Source: Mycolicibacterium agri
GTDB lineage: Bacteria > Actinomycetota > Actinomycetes > Mycobacteriales > Mycobacteriaceae
Direction of reading: 5' to 3'
Assembly (NCBI RefSeq): GCF_002553505.1
Contig: NZ_PDCP01000002.1
Span: 124,001 to 188,000, forward strand
DNA: 64,000 nucleotides
In this document: positions 26,529-35,219 of the stretch, piece after piece
Position numbering within the stretch: the first letter of the stretch is position 1
How the letters are laid out: each line of letters opens with the position of its first letter
Program-made: the position numbers and the translations under genes
The notes under the pieces: model-generated
The model's database searches: none
Seen by the model: the letters and a program-made list of their open reading frames with translations, nothing else
Told to the model about the DNA's origin: nothing

Positions 26529-27423
26529 CGACGACTCCTGGGACATCACCGAAAGTGTCGGTGCCACCGCGTTGGGCGTGGCGTGGGCACGGTCGCAAGA
26601 GGCGTCGTCGCAGTGCCCGTTGTTCACCGACCCGTTCGCGAAAATGTTCGTCGATGCGGCCGTCGTGCGCGGTTGGCAGCCGCCGCCGCCCTACATGGCC
26701 GAGCAGATCCGCTCGATATCGGGGTATGCGGCCGCGCGGACCAAATGGTTCGACGAGTTCTTCATCGCCGCGGGAGCGGGCGGCATCGACCAGGCGGTGG
26801 TGCTGGCCGCAGGGTTGGACGCCAGGCCGTGGCGGCTGCCGTGGAACAGCGGCACCACCGTCTACGAGATCGACCAGCCAGGAGTGCTGGAGTTCAAGGC
26901 CGAAACGCTTCGCGCCAACGACATCAAGCCGGCCACCAACTATGTGGCCGTGCCGGTCGACCTGCGGCAGGATTGGCCGAAGGCGTTGCAGCAGGCCGGT
27001 TTTGACCCAAGCGAGCCGACAGCGTGGGCGGCCGAGGGGTTGCTGCCGTATCTGCCCGCCGACGCGCAGGACCTGCTCTTCGAACGCATCGCGAACCTCA
27101 GCGCCACCGGCAGTCGCGTGGCGGTGGAGACGTTCGGCGAGGGATTCTTCGACGAGGAGCTTTTCGCCCGCCACCGCGAGGAGATGCGCCGGCTGCGTGA
27201 GGAAGCGGGCGCGACGAACGACGACGCACCCGACGTCATGGACCTGTGGTACGTCGAGGAACGCACCGACCTGTCCGAATGGTTCACCGACCGCGGCTGG
27301 CAAGTTTCGGGGGTCGGGGCCGGCGAATTGATGAAGCGGTACAACCGCGAAGCCGACGAGGATCACACGCCGCGGGTGGTCTATCTGGAGGCCACGCTGA
27401 CCGCTCACTCACCGGACAGCTGA
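26515..27423 (+). CDS. SAM-dependent methyltransferase, mycobacterial TIGR00027/LCM-like family
   Basis: The 302-residue protein has the features of this expanded mycobacterial family: an N-terminal DITESVGATALGVAWARSQE, the SAM-binding region VVLAAGLDARPWRLPW, the acidic YEIDQPGVLEFK loop and WAAEGLLPYLP. The fold is leucine-carboxyl-methyltransferase-like. Substrates are unknown for most members. The start overlaps mnhG by 14 bases, so it is expressed with the antiporter operon, though a functional link is not evident. Its end overlaps the convergent LON-domain gene by 19 bases. Confidence 0.88.
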   Translation: MARTDDDSWDITESVGATALGVAWARSQEASSQCPLFTDPFAKMFVDAAVVRGWQPPPPYMAEQIRSISGYAAARTKWFDEFFIAAGAGGIDQAVVLAAGLDARPWRLPWNSGTTVYEIDQPGVLEFKAETLRANDIKPATNYVAVPVDLRQDWPKALQQAGFDPSEPTAWAAEGLLPYLPADAQDLLFERIANLSATGSRVAVETFGEGFFDEELFARHREEMRRLREEAGATNDDAPDVMDLWYVEERTDLSEWFTDRGWQVSGVGAGELMKRYNREADEDHTPRVVYLEATLTAHSPDS

Positions 27424-28040
27424 AACTCGACCATCGCACTGACGGTCTCCAGCGCCTCGTTGAGCGCGGCCAGCCGCGCGGCCACGGTCGGCGCCGCCAG
27501 CACCGCGTACCGGTCGGCCTGCCCCATCGGCAGCCGAGCCGCCAAGCCGTACAGCCACATCGCCGCATCGGGTGCGTCGTCGGCGCCGGCCAGGATGTCG
27601 CGTCCGGCGATGTCGGCGCCGCGGGCCCGCGCGATCCGCTCGAACAGGGCGGCCATGCGGTCCTCGATGTCGCGGATCGCGTCGACGCTGACCGGCTCGC
27701 CGGGTTCGTCGGGCCACACTTCGATGGCGGCCTGCGGGTACGGATTGTCGGGATGCCATTCGATCACCCGGATCCGTTCGGCCATCACGCATTTCAACCG
27801 ATAGCGGCCGTCGCCGAAGTCGGCGACATCGGTGATGTGGGCCATGGCCCCGACGTCGCTGCGGGTGTCGCCGCCGCCCACCTCGCGCCCGGCCTCGATC
27901 AGTACGACACCGAACGAGGGATCGTCGGTGGCCAGGCAGTCGGAAACCAGTGCGGTGTAGCGCGGTTCGAAGATCCGCAGCGGCAGCTCTTCACCGGGCA
28001 GCATGGCCTGCTCGAGCGGGAACATCGGGCTGATCGGCAC
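27405..28040 (-). CDS. LON N-terminal (substrate-binding) domain protein, Rv0434-like
   Basis: The 211-residue protein consists of a LON_substr_bdg domain without AAA or protease domains. PMFPLEQAMLPGEELPLRIFEPRY opens it, followed by FGVVLIE, VGAMAHITDV and a helical C-terminal half. Stand-alone forms (PUA-like fold) probably bind unfolded protein or act as adaptors. The GTG at 28040 lies two bases after the stop of the GCS2 gene; ATG at 28025 is the alternative. It is last gene of the sodC-GCS2-LON unit. Confidence 0.85.
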   Translation of the reverse strand: MPISPMFPLEQAMLPGEELPLRIFEPRYTALVSDCLATDDPSFGVVLIEAGREVGGGDTRSDVGAMAHITDVADFGDGRYRLKCVMAERIRVIEWHPDNPYPQAAIEVWPDEPGEPVSVDAIRDIEDRMAALFERIARARGADIAGRDILAGADDAPDAAMWLYGLAARLPMGQADRYAVLAAPTVAARLAALNEALETVSAMVEFQLSGE

Positions 28041-28042
28041 GG

Positions 28043-29173
28043 CTAGATGTCCAATTCTGCGACCAGCGCGTCGACGACCGCGCGCAGGTCTCCGTCGTGT
28101 TCTTCGGCGACGCGTCGCTGCCGCTGGTAGGACGCGCCGATCTGATAGATACCGGCGACCTTGGCCAGTTCGTCGGAGCAGTGCAGCGACTTGGCCACCG
28201 GTTCCAGTCGGTTCAGCAGTTCGTCGAGGTCTTCGGTGACCAGCCGCTCGTTGCTGTCGGCGTCCAGGATGATCACCGCGTCGAGGCCGTATCGTGCCGC
28301 GCGCCACTTGTTTTCCTGCACATGCCACGGCGGCATGGCGGGCAGCTGCTCGCCTGCGTCCAGGCGCCGGTCCAAATCCACCACCAAACAGTGCGTCAAT
28401 GCGGTGAGCGCGCTCAGCTCGCGAAGGTTGGACACTCCGTCGAACACCCGGACCTCGACGGTGCCCAGATGCGGGGAAGGCCGGATGTCCCAACGGATCT
28501 CGTTCATATGGTCGATGATCCCGGTCTTCTTCTGGTCGTGGACGAAACCCTCCCACTGCGCCCAGGTCTGGAAGTGGAAGGGCAGACCGGCCGTCGGCAG
28601 CTGCTGAAACATCATGGCCCGGTTGCTCGCATACCCGGTGTCCTCGCCGTCCCAATACGGCGACGACGATGACAGCGCCAGCAGGTGCGGATAGTGATTG
28701 AGCAGCGACGTCACGATCGGCATGACCTTGTGCGCCGAGGAGATTCCCACGTGCACGTGCACACCCCAGATCAGCATCTGCCGACCCCACCACTGCGTGC
28801 GCTTGATCAATTCGGCATACCGTGGCGCGTCGGTCAGCTTCTGCGCTGACCACTTCGCAAACGGGTGGGTGCCCGCACAGAACAGCTCCATGCCGCGATC
28901 GCGCACGATGCGCCGGGCGGGCACCAGCGTGGATCGCAGATCGTCCATCGCCTCAGCGGTGTTGTCGCAGATGCCGGTGACGATCTCGACGGTGTTGCGG
29001 AGCAGCTCCTTGTGCACGCGGGGGTTCTCGCCGATCTCGGCGATCACCGCGGCCGCCTCGTTGCTCAGGTCACGGGTTTCGGCGTCGACGAGGGCGAACT
29101 CCCACTCGACGCCAACGGTCGGCCGGGGCGACCCGGCGAAGTCGATTCGGCGGCTATCCGGTGCCGATGACAC
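28043..29173 (-). CDS. Glutamate-cysteine ligase family 2 (YbdK-like carboxylate-amine ligase), Rv0433-like
   Basis: The 376-residue protein is of the GCS2 family: [11 protein letters not shown] near residue 20 (metal and ATP-binding Glu), [17 protein letters not shown] in the centre, [17 protein letters not shown] and [13 protein letters not shown]. coli YbdK has weak gamma-glutamylcysteine ligase activity. Mycobacteria make mycothiol rather than glutathione, so the real substrate is probably another carboxylate/amine pair. The start overlaps sodC by about 20 bases. Conserved neighbours suggest an oxidative-stress context, which is inference. Confidence 0.85.
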   Translation of the reverse strand: MSSAPDSRRIDFAGSPRPTVGVEWEFALVDAETRDLSNEAAAVIAEIGENPRVHKELLRNTVEIVTGICDNTAEAMDDLRSTLVPARRIVRDRGMELFCAGTHPFAKWSAQKLTDAPRYAELIKRTQWWGRQMLIWGVHVHVGISSAHKVMPIVTSLLNHYPHLLALSSSSPYWDGEDTGYASNRAMMFQQLPTAGLPFHFQTWAQWEGFVHDQKKTGIIDHMNEIRWDIRPSPHLGTVEVRVFDGVSNLRELSALTALTHCLVVDLDRRLDAGEQLPAMPPWHVQENKWRAARYGLDAVIILDADSNERLVTEDLDELLNRLEPVAKSLHCSDELAKVAGIYQIGASYQRQRRVAEEHDGDLRAVVDALVAELDI

Positions 29174-29861
29174 CGCACGCGACCCGCTTCCCGGCGTCGC
29201 CGGTAGCCAGCGTGGTCTGGTCTGGCGGCGGAGCGCCGTTGATCTGCTGGTAGCGCTCCGGCGGGATGTTGGCGAAGTTGTCGGCCTTCTCGTGGATGAT
29301 GATGGCCGTCTTGGCGCCCGCCATCAGGTCGTCGGCGGTGAAGGCGTCGGTCGTCGTCACCAACTCGGCGGTGCCGTCCTCGCGCACCTGCAACGACGTC
29401 AGGTCGCCGCTGGCCGGGTGACCGCTGTGGCCGGGCACCTGGAAGTGTCCGCCCGCGGAGTTGAAATCGCCCGGCTCCCCGCCGGTCGGCGCGACCGAGT
29501 TGGGTTCGCATTTGCCGACCTGGTGGATGTGCATGCCGTGGAAGCCGGGCGTCAGCTGGCCCGGCTCGGTGGTCTTCACGGTGATGGTGACGTAGCCGCC
29601 GCTGAACTGGAAGTCCGCGGTGGCGACCGTGCTGCCGTCTGCGTTCTTGAGTTCGGCGGTCAGCCGCTCGCCCTGCGCCTGCGCCTGGGCCTCGGCACCG
29701 CCGTGGCCCCCTTCCTCGCCGGGTGTCGAGGGGGCGGGCGAACCCGTCCACACCGACGGCGTGGTCCCGGGCTCCGACGAAACGGGTTCGTACGGACTGC
29801 ATGCGCTCAGGGCGAATGCGGGAAGGGCAACGACAGCAGCGACTGAGGCGGTCCTGAACAT
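29154..29861 (-). CDS. sodC: Periplasmic Cu/Zn superoxide dismutase lipoprotein
   Basis: The 235-residue exported enzyme converts superoxide to peroxide and O2. A lipoprotein signal ends with LSAC (Cys at about residue 20), and a Pro/Gly/Ser linker follows. The SOD domain shows metal ligands in [25 protein letters not shown] and [12 protein letters not shown], the disulphide pair Cys in GKCEP and RVACGV, and the active-site Arg just before that second Cys. It is upstream of and overlaps the GCS2 gene, the M. tuberculosis Rv0432-Rv0433 arrangement. It protects the envelope from external superoxide. Confidence 0.95.
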   Translation of the reverse strand: MFRTASVAAVVALPAFALSACSPYEPVSSEPGTTPSVWTGSPAPSTPGEEGGHGGAEAQAQAQGERLTAELKNADGSTVATADFQFSGGYVTITVKTTEPGQLTPGFHGMHIHQVGKCEPNSVAPTGGEPGDFNSAGGHFQVPGHSGHPASGDLTSLQVREDGTAELVTTTDAFTADDLMAGAKTAIIIHEKADNFANIPPERYQQINGAPPPDQTTLATGDAGKRVACGVIGTG

Positions 29862-29871
29862 GCCTGAGAGC

Positions 29872-30351
29872 CTATCCCGTGACCGCCACGATCACGCCTG
29901 GTGGTTGGTCGGCAAGCTCCGGAGTTCTGGGTTCGACCGGGGCCTGCAGCAACTGGCCCACCTCGTCGGCGGACTCCCGCTCGCCGGGCTCCTCCCCGTA
30001 GTACACGGTGGTGGCGGTCACGCCCTCCAACGTCAGGTTTCCGGTGTCGGTGACGTTCCAGCCGGCCTCCCGCAGCTGGTTAGCCACGTTCTCGGCCGCG
30101 CCGGCGACCTCGGAGATGTTGTAGACGCGCACCTCGGCCTTGGCGGCAGGCTGCGCGCTGGCCGAGGTCGTCGGGGTCGTGGTCGTCGTCACGGTGGCCA
30201 CCGGGGATTCGTCGGCCCCGGAGTCGTCTCCCGACCCCATGGCCTGGAACCCGACCAGCAGGAAGACCACGCCCAAAAACAGCAACACCATCACCATGGC
30301 GCGCAGGGGCAGCCCGGAAGAATCGGAAGGGCGCTCGCTCATCGGGCCCAC
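29872..30351 (-). CDS. LytR C-terminal-domain membrane protein, Rv0431-like
   Basis: The 159-residue protein has a short cytoplasmic N-terminus, one membrane helix (about 14-34), a Thr/Ala-rich linker (about 48-68) and a LytR_C domain (about 70-159) with [22 protein letters not shown]. LytR_C domains occur at the end of LCP cell-wall ligases; here the domain stands alone, as in the M. tuberculosis tuberculin-related peptide. It is likely an envelope protein. It is 10 bases from sodC and in the same direction. Confidence 0.85.
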   Translation of the reverse strand: MGPMSERPSDSSGLPLRAMVMVLLFLGVVFLLVGFQAMGSGDDSGADESPVATVTTTTTPTTSASAQPAAKAEVRVYNISEVAGAAENVANQLREAGWNVTDTGNLTLEGVTATTVYYGEEPGERESADEVGQLLQAPVEPRTPELADQPPGVIVAVTG

Positions 30352-30384
30352 TCTATCGACGCGCCACGCGGATCAGCGAAGACC

Positions 30385-30726
30385 TCAGGTCACCTCGAAG
30401 CCGAGGCGACGCGCCGCGCGCGCCTTCTGCCTGCTGGCGCGCATCCGCCGCAGCCGCTTGACCAGCATCGGGTCGGCGGCCAGCGCCTCCGGCCGGTCGA
30501 CGAGCGCGTTGAGCACCTGGTAGTAGCGCGTCGCCGACATCGAGAACAGTTCCTTGATGGCGTCTTCCTTCGAACCCGCGTATTTCCACCACTGCCGCTC
30601 GAACGCCAGGATGTCGTGTTCGCGTCGGGTCAGCCCATCAGTGAGCTCAGAGTCGCCCCCGGATTGCTCAGTCCGCGCCATGGCGCCGTCTGTGTTGCTC
30701 CCCATTACTCCCTGGCCCGTTTCCAC
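30385..30726 (-). CDS. DUF3263 protein, Rv0430-like
   Basis: The 113-residue cytosolic protein carries the DUF3263 region: [20 protein letters not shown], then [19 protein letters not shown] and a basic helix [20 protein letters not shown]. The helix-turn-helix-like appearance suggests nucleic-acid binding, but function is unknown. ATG at 30726, 30705 and 30681 are all possible; none has a well-spaced ribosome-binding site, and the domain begins near residue 30. It is divergent from def. Confidence 0.8.
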   Translation of the reverse strand: METGQGVMGSNTDGAMARTEQSGGDSELTDGLTRREHDILAFERQWWKYAGSKEDAIKELFSMSATRYYQVLNALVDRPEALAADPMLVKRLRRMRASRQKARAARRLGFEVT

Positions 30727-30842
30727 ATCAGCTATTGCTTGGCTATTGGCTCTCGATAGCGATACGGCGAATATTCAACCACGGCTTCGCTTGTTGGGCC
30801 GTCAGCCAACCGGGCGAGTCGGCTCACTTAAGCTTGCCAATC

Positions 30843-31436
30843 GTGGCTGTTGTTGCAATCCGCATTGTCGGCGATCCAGTCCTACACACACCGACCACTC
30901 CGGTCCCGGTCGCCGACGATGGTTCGCTGCCGCCCGAGATCGCCGACTTGATCACCGATCTCTACGACACCATGGACGCCGCACACGGTGTGGGCTTGGC
31001 GGCCAACCAGATCGGGGTGTCGATGCGGGTGTTCGTATACGACTGCGCCGAGGACAAGGGCAGCACCACACGCCACCGCGGTGTCGTCGTAAACCCGGTG
31101 CTGGAGACCTCCGAGGTGCCCGAGACGATGCCCGATCCGGAGAACGACGACGAGGGCTGCCTGTCGGTGCCCGGCGAATCGTTCCCGACCGGGCGCGCCG
31201 ACTGGGCGCGGGTCACCGGTCTCGACGCCGAAGGCAATCCCATCACGCTGGAAGGCACCGGACTGTTCGCGCGGATGTTGCAGCACGAAACCGGGCACCT
31301 CGACGGCTATCTGTACCTGGACCGGCTCGTGGGCAGGTACGCGCGCAGCGCGAAGCGCGCGGTGAAGGCGCACGGTTGGGGCGTTCCGGGGCTGTCCTGG
31401 ATGCCGGGCAGGGATCCAGACCCGTTCGGCCACTAG
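30843..31436 (+). CDS. def: Peptide deformylase
   Basis: The 197-residue enzyme removes the N-formyl group from nascent proteins. All three motifs are present: GVGLAANQ (49-56), EGCLS with metal ligand Cys106, and QHETGH with His148, catalytic Glu149 and His152. The GTG at 30843 gives the expected [13 protein letters not shown] opening; upstream in-frame starts add residues absent from relatives. The length matches M. tuberculosis Def. It is followed one base later by the GNAT gene. Confidence 0.95.
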   Translation: MAVVAIRIVGDPVLHTPTTPVPVADDGSLPPEIADLITDLYDTMDAAHGVGLAANQIGVSMRVFVYDCAEDKGSTTRHRGVVVNPVLETSEVPETMPDPENDDEGCLSVPGESFPTGRADWARVTGLDAEGNPITLEGTGLFARMLQHETGHLDGYLYLDRLVGRYARSAKRAVKAHGWGVPGLSWMPGRDPDPFGH

Positions 31437-31437
31437 C

Positions 31438-32340
31438 GTGATCGCTCTCCCGCCGGTGGGCACCCGGGTCAGCCTGCGCTACCGACGCCCCGAGGGTTCG
31501 GTGCCACCGCTGACCGACGTCGTCGGTCATCTGCTGGAAACCGGTGCGCGACTGCGGGTTCGGTCGAAGTCCGGCGATGTTGTCGAGATCGCGGCCGAAG
31601 ACGTCGTCGCGGTGCGGGCGTTGACGGCGGCGCCGGTGCGCGCATCACAGATCCGCGCGATGGAGCACGCCGCCGCATTGGCGTGGCCCGGCACTGAGCG
31701 GCAGTGGCTGAACGGCTGGCTGCTGCGCAGTTCGGGCGGGCAGTCCCATCGCGCGAATTCGGCAGTGCCCCTCGGGGTCGAGGCCACAGTGGCGACGGTG
31801 CCGGCGATCGTGGACTGGTACGCGCAGCGCGGCCAGACCCCGTGGCTGGCGGTGCCCGACCGGCTGCTGTCGCTGCCCGCGGCGGTGCCGGCGCATCTGG
31901 AGACCATCATCATGGTTCGCGACCTGCCCGCTGGCCGACCCGATCCGGCGGTGACGCTGGCGCCGGAACCCGACGCGAAATGGCTGCGGCTCTACGAGCG
32001 CGACGTCTCCACCGACGTGTTGACCGCCGTCGTCGACGGGGTCGTGACGTTCGCCACCAGGGACGACGCCGCCGTCGGCCGGGCGGCGGTCACCGCAGCG
32101 CCGGACGGATCGCGCTGGGCGGGGATGTCGGCGGTGCGGGTGGTCGACGCGCACCGGCGCCGCGGGCATGCCCGCGAACTCTGCGCCGCGCTGATGAGCT
32201 GGGCCAGCGCGCAGGGCGCCCAGCACTGCTATGTGCAGGTGCTGGCCGACAACGCGGCCGCCATCGGGCTGTATGAGCAGTTGGGGTTCACGGCACAGCA
32301 TCGGGCCCGGTACTACAACGCCGTGGACGTGGCTCCGTAG
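31438..32340 (+). CDS. GNAT N-acetyltransferase, Rv0428c-like
   Basis: The 300-residue protein has an N-terminal SH3-like beta domain (about 1-60: PPVGTRVSLRYRRPEG) and a C-terminal GNAT fold (about 150-300). The acetyl-CoA loop is visible as VVDAHRRRGHARELCAAL, and ADNAAAIGLYEQLGF closes the domain. The acceptor is unknown. The GTG start is one base after the def stop, so it is probably co-translated with def and xthA. The same def-GNAT-xthA order occurs in M. tuberculosis. Confidence 0.88.
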   Translation: MIALPPVGTRVSLRYRRPEGSVPPLTDVVGHLLETGARLRVRSKSGDVVEIAAEDVVAVRALTAAPVRASQIRAMEHAAALAWPGTERQWLNGWLLRSSGGQSHRANSAVPLGVEATVATVPAIVDWYAQRGQTPWLAVPDRLLSLPAAVPAHLETIIMVRDLPAGRPDPAVTLAPEPDAKWLRLYERDVSTDVLTAVVDGVVTFATRDDAAVGRAAVTAAPDGSRWAGMSAVRVVDAHRRRGHARELCAALMSWASAQGAQHCYVQVLADNAAAIGLYEQLGFTAQHRARYYNAVDVAP

Positions 32341-32349
32341 CCTGTAGTC

Positions 32350-33150
32350 ATGCGGCTGGCGACCTGGAATGTGAACTCGATTCGGGCCCGCGTCGACCGT
32401 GTCACCGACTGGCTGGAACGAGCCGACGTCGACGTGCTCGCGATGCAGGAGACCAAGTGCGCCGACGACCAGTTCCCGACGATGCCGTTCGCCGCGATCG
32501 GCTATGAGGTGGTGCACTGCGGCTTCAACCAGTGGAACGGTGTGGCGATAGCGTCGCGCATCGGCGTCGAGGACGTGCAGGTCGGCTTCGACGGGCAGCC
32601 GACGTGGAGTGGCAAGCCTGATGTGCAGGGCGCGGCGGAGGCTCGGGCGCTTGGCGCGACGTGCGGCGGCGTGCGGGTGTGGAGTCTGTATGTGCCCAAC
32701 GGCCGAACGGTCGACTCGCCGCACTACCACTACAAGCTGGAATGGCTTGCGGCGTTGAGGGAGACGGCGCAGAAGTGGCTGGCGCAGGATCCGCAGGTGC
32801 AGATCGCGCTCACCGGTGACTGGAACATCGCGCCGACCGACGACGACGTGTGGAGTGTCGAGTTCTACCAAGGCAGCACGCATGTCACCGAGCCGGAGCG
32901 CGCAGCCTTCAACGCCATCGTCGACGCCCAATTCGCCGATGTGGTGCGGCCTTTCACACCGGGACCGGCGGTGTATACGTACTGGGACTACACCCAGCTG
33001 CGGTTTCCGAAGAACCGCGGCATGCGCATCGACTTCATCCTCGGTTCACCGGGACTGGCGCAGCGGGTGACCCACGCCGAGATCGTCCGCGAGGAACGAA
33101 AAGGCAAGGCGCCCAGCGATCATGCGCCCGTGCTCGTCGAACTCGACTAG
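32350..33150 (+). CDS. xthA: Exodeoxyribonuclease III / AP endonuclease
   Basis: The 266-residue Mg-dependent nuclease of base-excision repair has the family set TWNVNSIRAR, MQETKC (metal-binding Glu), GDWNIAPTDDD, RIDFILGS and the C-terminal SDHAPV with the catalytic His. The length is normal. It is the third gene after def and GNAT with a 9-base gap. The stop overlaps that of the convergent exported-protein gene by four bases (33147-33150). Confidence 0.94.
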   Translation: MRLATWNVNSIRARVDRVTDWLERADVDVLAMQETKCADDQFPTMPFAAIGYEVVHCGFNQWNGVAIASRIGVEDVQVGFDGQPTWSGKPDVQGAAEARALGATCGGVRVWSLYVPNGRTVDSPHYHYKLEWLAALRETAQKWLAQDPQVQIALTGDWNIAPTDDDVWSVEFYQGSTHVTEPERAAFNAIVDAQFADVVRPFTPGPAVYTYWDYTQLRFPKNRGMRIDFILGSPGLAQRVTHAEIVREERKGKAPSDHAPVLVELD

Positions 33151-33977
33151 CGCGGTGTCAGGGGCAGCGCGGTGCCGTTGTTGCCCGGCGTGGTGTCACC
33201 TGCCCCGCTGACTTGAGCGTGGATGGCGCCGATGCCGGGTCGGTCGAACGTGACGATCACCGCAGGATTGATCTCTTTACCCTTTGCGACGGTGCCGCCA
33301 GTGCACCTCATCGCCGAGGACTGCCCGCCGACCGGCGCCACTGGGGCGCAACTGAACCCGTTGGCGGTCCAGCCGGGAGTGACCACACTCTGATCACCGA
33401 GCTTGGCCACACCGGATGTGGAAATGTCGACGACGACGCCGGTCGCGTCGACGTCGCTGACATTGCGCACAATCACCAGGTACGCCGGAGACGCCGACGC
33501 CGGCGGCGAATCGTTGCCGCGAATGGTCTGCAGCGCGACATCAGCCTGCGCGGCGGTCTTCGCCGGGTCTGTGCAGATGGTGTTCGATGGCGGCGACGGG
33601 TCCTCGTTGAATCCGAGGTGTACGTACTCCCACACCACAATCGACACGCACACCGGCGTATTCTCCGGCATGCCCTCGGCCGTCCTGGTGATGTCGCGGA
33701 ATGGTGGCGGCAGCGGATGGATGTTGACATCCCGGCCGTCGATGATGACTCTGTCCGGGTTGTCGCGTTCCCGCACGGTCAGCCAGATCCCGCCGACATT
33801 GTCGTTGCTCTGTAGGGAGAAGGTGTAGGTGAGCGTGGTTCCCTTGACCGTCGCACTCTTGAGTTGAGCCGGCGGGGTGTCCGCCCGCGCAACCGGAGTG
33901 CCTGCGCCACTGATAACCACGGCAAGCACCAGGATGCCCACTGCAAGCACGGTCTTGATCTTGATTGCATCGGCCAT
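33147..33977 (-). CDS. Secreted protein with DUF11-like beta domain
   Basis: The 276-residue protein has a Sec signal peptide (hydrophobic 8-25, cleavage likely after PVARA at about 32). The mature part is rich in beta strands. The C-terminal half (about 160-270), with YLVIVRNVSDVDATGVVVDI and DTTPGNNGTALPL, resembles the DUF11/CARDB repeats of surface proteins. Three cysteines in the mature part may form disulphides. I do not recognise a specific family for the N-terminal half. It replaces the Rv0424c-Rv0426c genes at this position in M. tuberculosis. Confidence 0.75.
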   Translation of the reverse strand: MADAIKIKTVLAVGILVLAVVISGAGTPVARADTPPAQLKSATVKGTTLTYTFSLQSNDNVGGIWLTVRERDNPDRVIIDGRDVNIHPLPPPFRDITRTAEGMPENTPVCVSIVVWEYVHLGFNEDPSPPSNTICTDPAKTAAQADVALQTIRGNDSPPASASPAYLVIVRNVSDVDATGVVVDISTSGVAKLGDQSVVTPGWTANGFSCAPVAPVGGQSSAMRCTGGTVAKGKEINPAVIVTFDRPGIGAIHAQVSGAGDTTPGNNGTALPLTPR

Positions 33978-34242
33978 ACGCGTTCCTCGTTGCAGAAGTG
34001 CCTTAACGCTGTCGGGGCGAAGCTGTTACGTCGAGCGTTTCCCTGTGATCTTGTGGCGAAGATTGTAGGACTACCGATTTGCTGTCGGATCGTTTTCGCA
34101 GCAGAACAGCGCAGCCACCGGCGCCGGCTCGCGCTCCCACATGGTCATTGAATGCAAGTGCCATGCGTCCGTCTCCTCGGCAAAGCTTCCTCCCGACGCT
34201 ATCCACCGGGAGCCCGCGAGGAATCGGGTGTTTCCCTATATT
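33978..34242. other. Intergenic region upstream of the secreted-protein gene
   Basis: These 265 bases lie between two minus-strand genes and should hold the promoter of the secreted-protein gene. I see no RNA gene, clear repeat or convincing -10/-35 pair. A short open frame on the + strand here has no family resemblance. Confidence 0.4.
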
Positions 34243-35181
34243 TCAGCCGAACAACGGCAAAGCGCGCTTGCGTGCCAACGCATTCATCCCTTTCTGGATG
34301 GTCGATTCGACCTCGCAGTATTTGCGGTCGACGTAGTCGACGTCGTCGGCCCTCTCGGGATCGTGGTCGACGTCCACGGCGGGCATGAGTCGCGTTCGGA
34401 TCTTGGCTGGCAATGGGAATTGCGGCAATGCGGCGGGTGCGATGCCCCAGGGCAGCGAAGCTGCCACCGGAAAGACCTTCAACCGCAACAGTTTGTCCAA
34501 CCGCAGCAGCGACGACAGGCCGTCACCGCGAATGAGCACCGGCATGGCGTCGGCACCGCCGACGGTTGCGATCGGCACGATCGGTACACCCGCGCGGATC
34601 GCCATCTTCACAAAACCGCTGCGCCCGGCCAGGTTTGCCTTGTCGCGTTCGTACCACGGCCGCAGCGAGTCGACCTCGCCGCCGGGCCATACCGCGACAT
34701 CGCGCCCTTCCGCCAGCGCGGTCGCCATCGAATCCGGTGCGGCCGGAAGCACGCCCATCGCGCGGAAGTACCGGCCGATCCCGGGTATCGCCATCAATGC
34801 GTCGTGAGCGGTGCCATGCAGAAGCCGATCCTGGCCGAAGCGCCGCCACCACTGAACACCGACTGTCCAGGCGTCCCACACGAACGGCGCACCGGAGTGG
34901 ATGCCGACCAGCAGCACTGGCGGCTCGGGCAGGTTCTCCCAGCCGTCCATCTCCATCCGGAACCAGTAGTCGACGAGGAAGTTCCACAGGTACTTCTGGC
35001 GCTGCATCGTCGCCTCGTCCGGGCCCTCGAGATCCCAGCGGCCCGCGCGCCGTGTCAGCCAGGACGACAGCCCGCCGTCCTGATGCGCGCTGCGACGAGC
35101 ATCCATCTTGGCGCGCGCCTCTTCTGCGTGCTGCCGGGCCTGCTGCTGGACTTCCGGTGGGCGGGGATCGACGGGAGGCAT
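34243..35181 (-). CDS. Lysophospholipid acyltransferase-family protein
   Basis: The 312-residue protein resembles the plant-type/MGAT-like LPLAT group. The block LLVGIHSGAPFVWDAW (about 92-107) carries the catalytic His and a more distant Asp than the standard HxxxxD. VAVWPGGEVDSL holds the glycerol-phosphate-binding block, with VPIVPIATVGGAD after it. A 60-residue charged N-terminus precedes the domain. It probably acylates a lipid or glycerol-type acceptor at the membrane. It is 38 bases from the MFS gene in the same direction. Confidence 0.82.
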   Translation of the reverse strand: MPPVDPRPPEVQQQARQHAEEARAKMDARRSAHQDGGLSSWLTRRAGRWDLEGPDEATMQRQKYLWNFLVDYWFRMEMDGWENLPEPPVLLVGIHSGAPFVWDAWTVGVQWWRRFGQDRLLHGTAHDALMAIPGIGRYFRAMGVLPAAPDSMATALAEGRDVAVWPGGEVDSLRPWYERDKANLAGRSGFVKMAIRAGVPIVPIATVGGADAMPVLIRGDGLSSLLRLDKLLRLKVFPVAASLPWGIAPAALPQFPLPAKIRTRLMPAVDVDHDPERADDVDYVDRKYCEVESTIQKGMNALARKRALPLFG

Positions 35182-35219
35182 GACGGTCGGTTACCCAATT
35201 CCGTCGCTCCGAACGCCTC

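Noticed and set aside
28043..29173. Glutathione biosynthesis by the GCS2 protein
   Set aside because: Mycobacteria use mycothiol, and no glutathione synthetase is nearby; family membership alone does not support the pathway.
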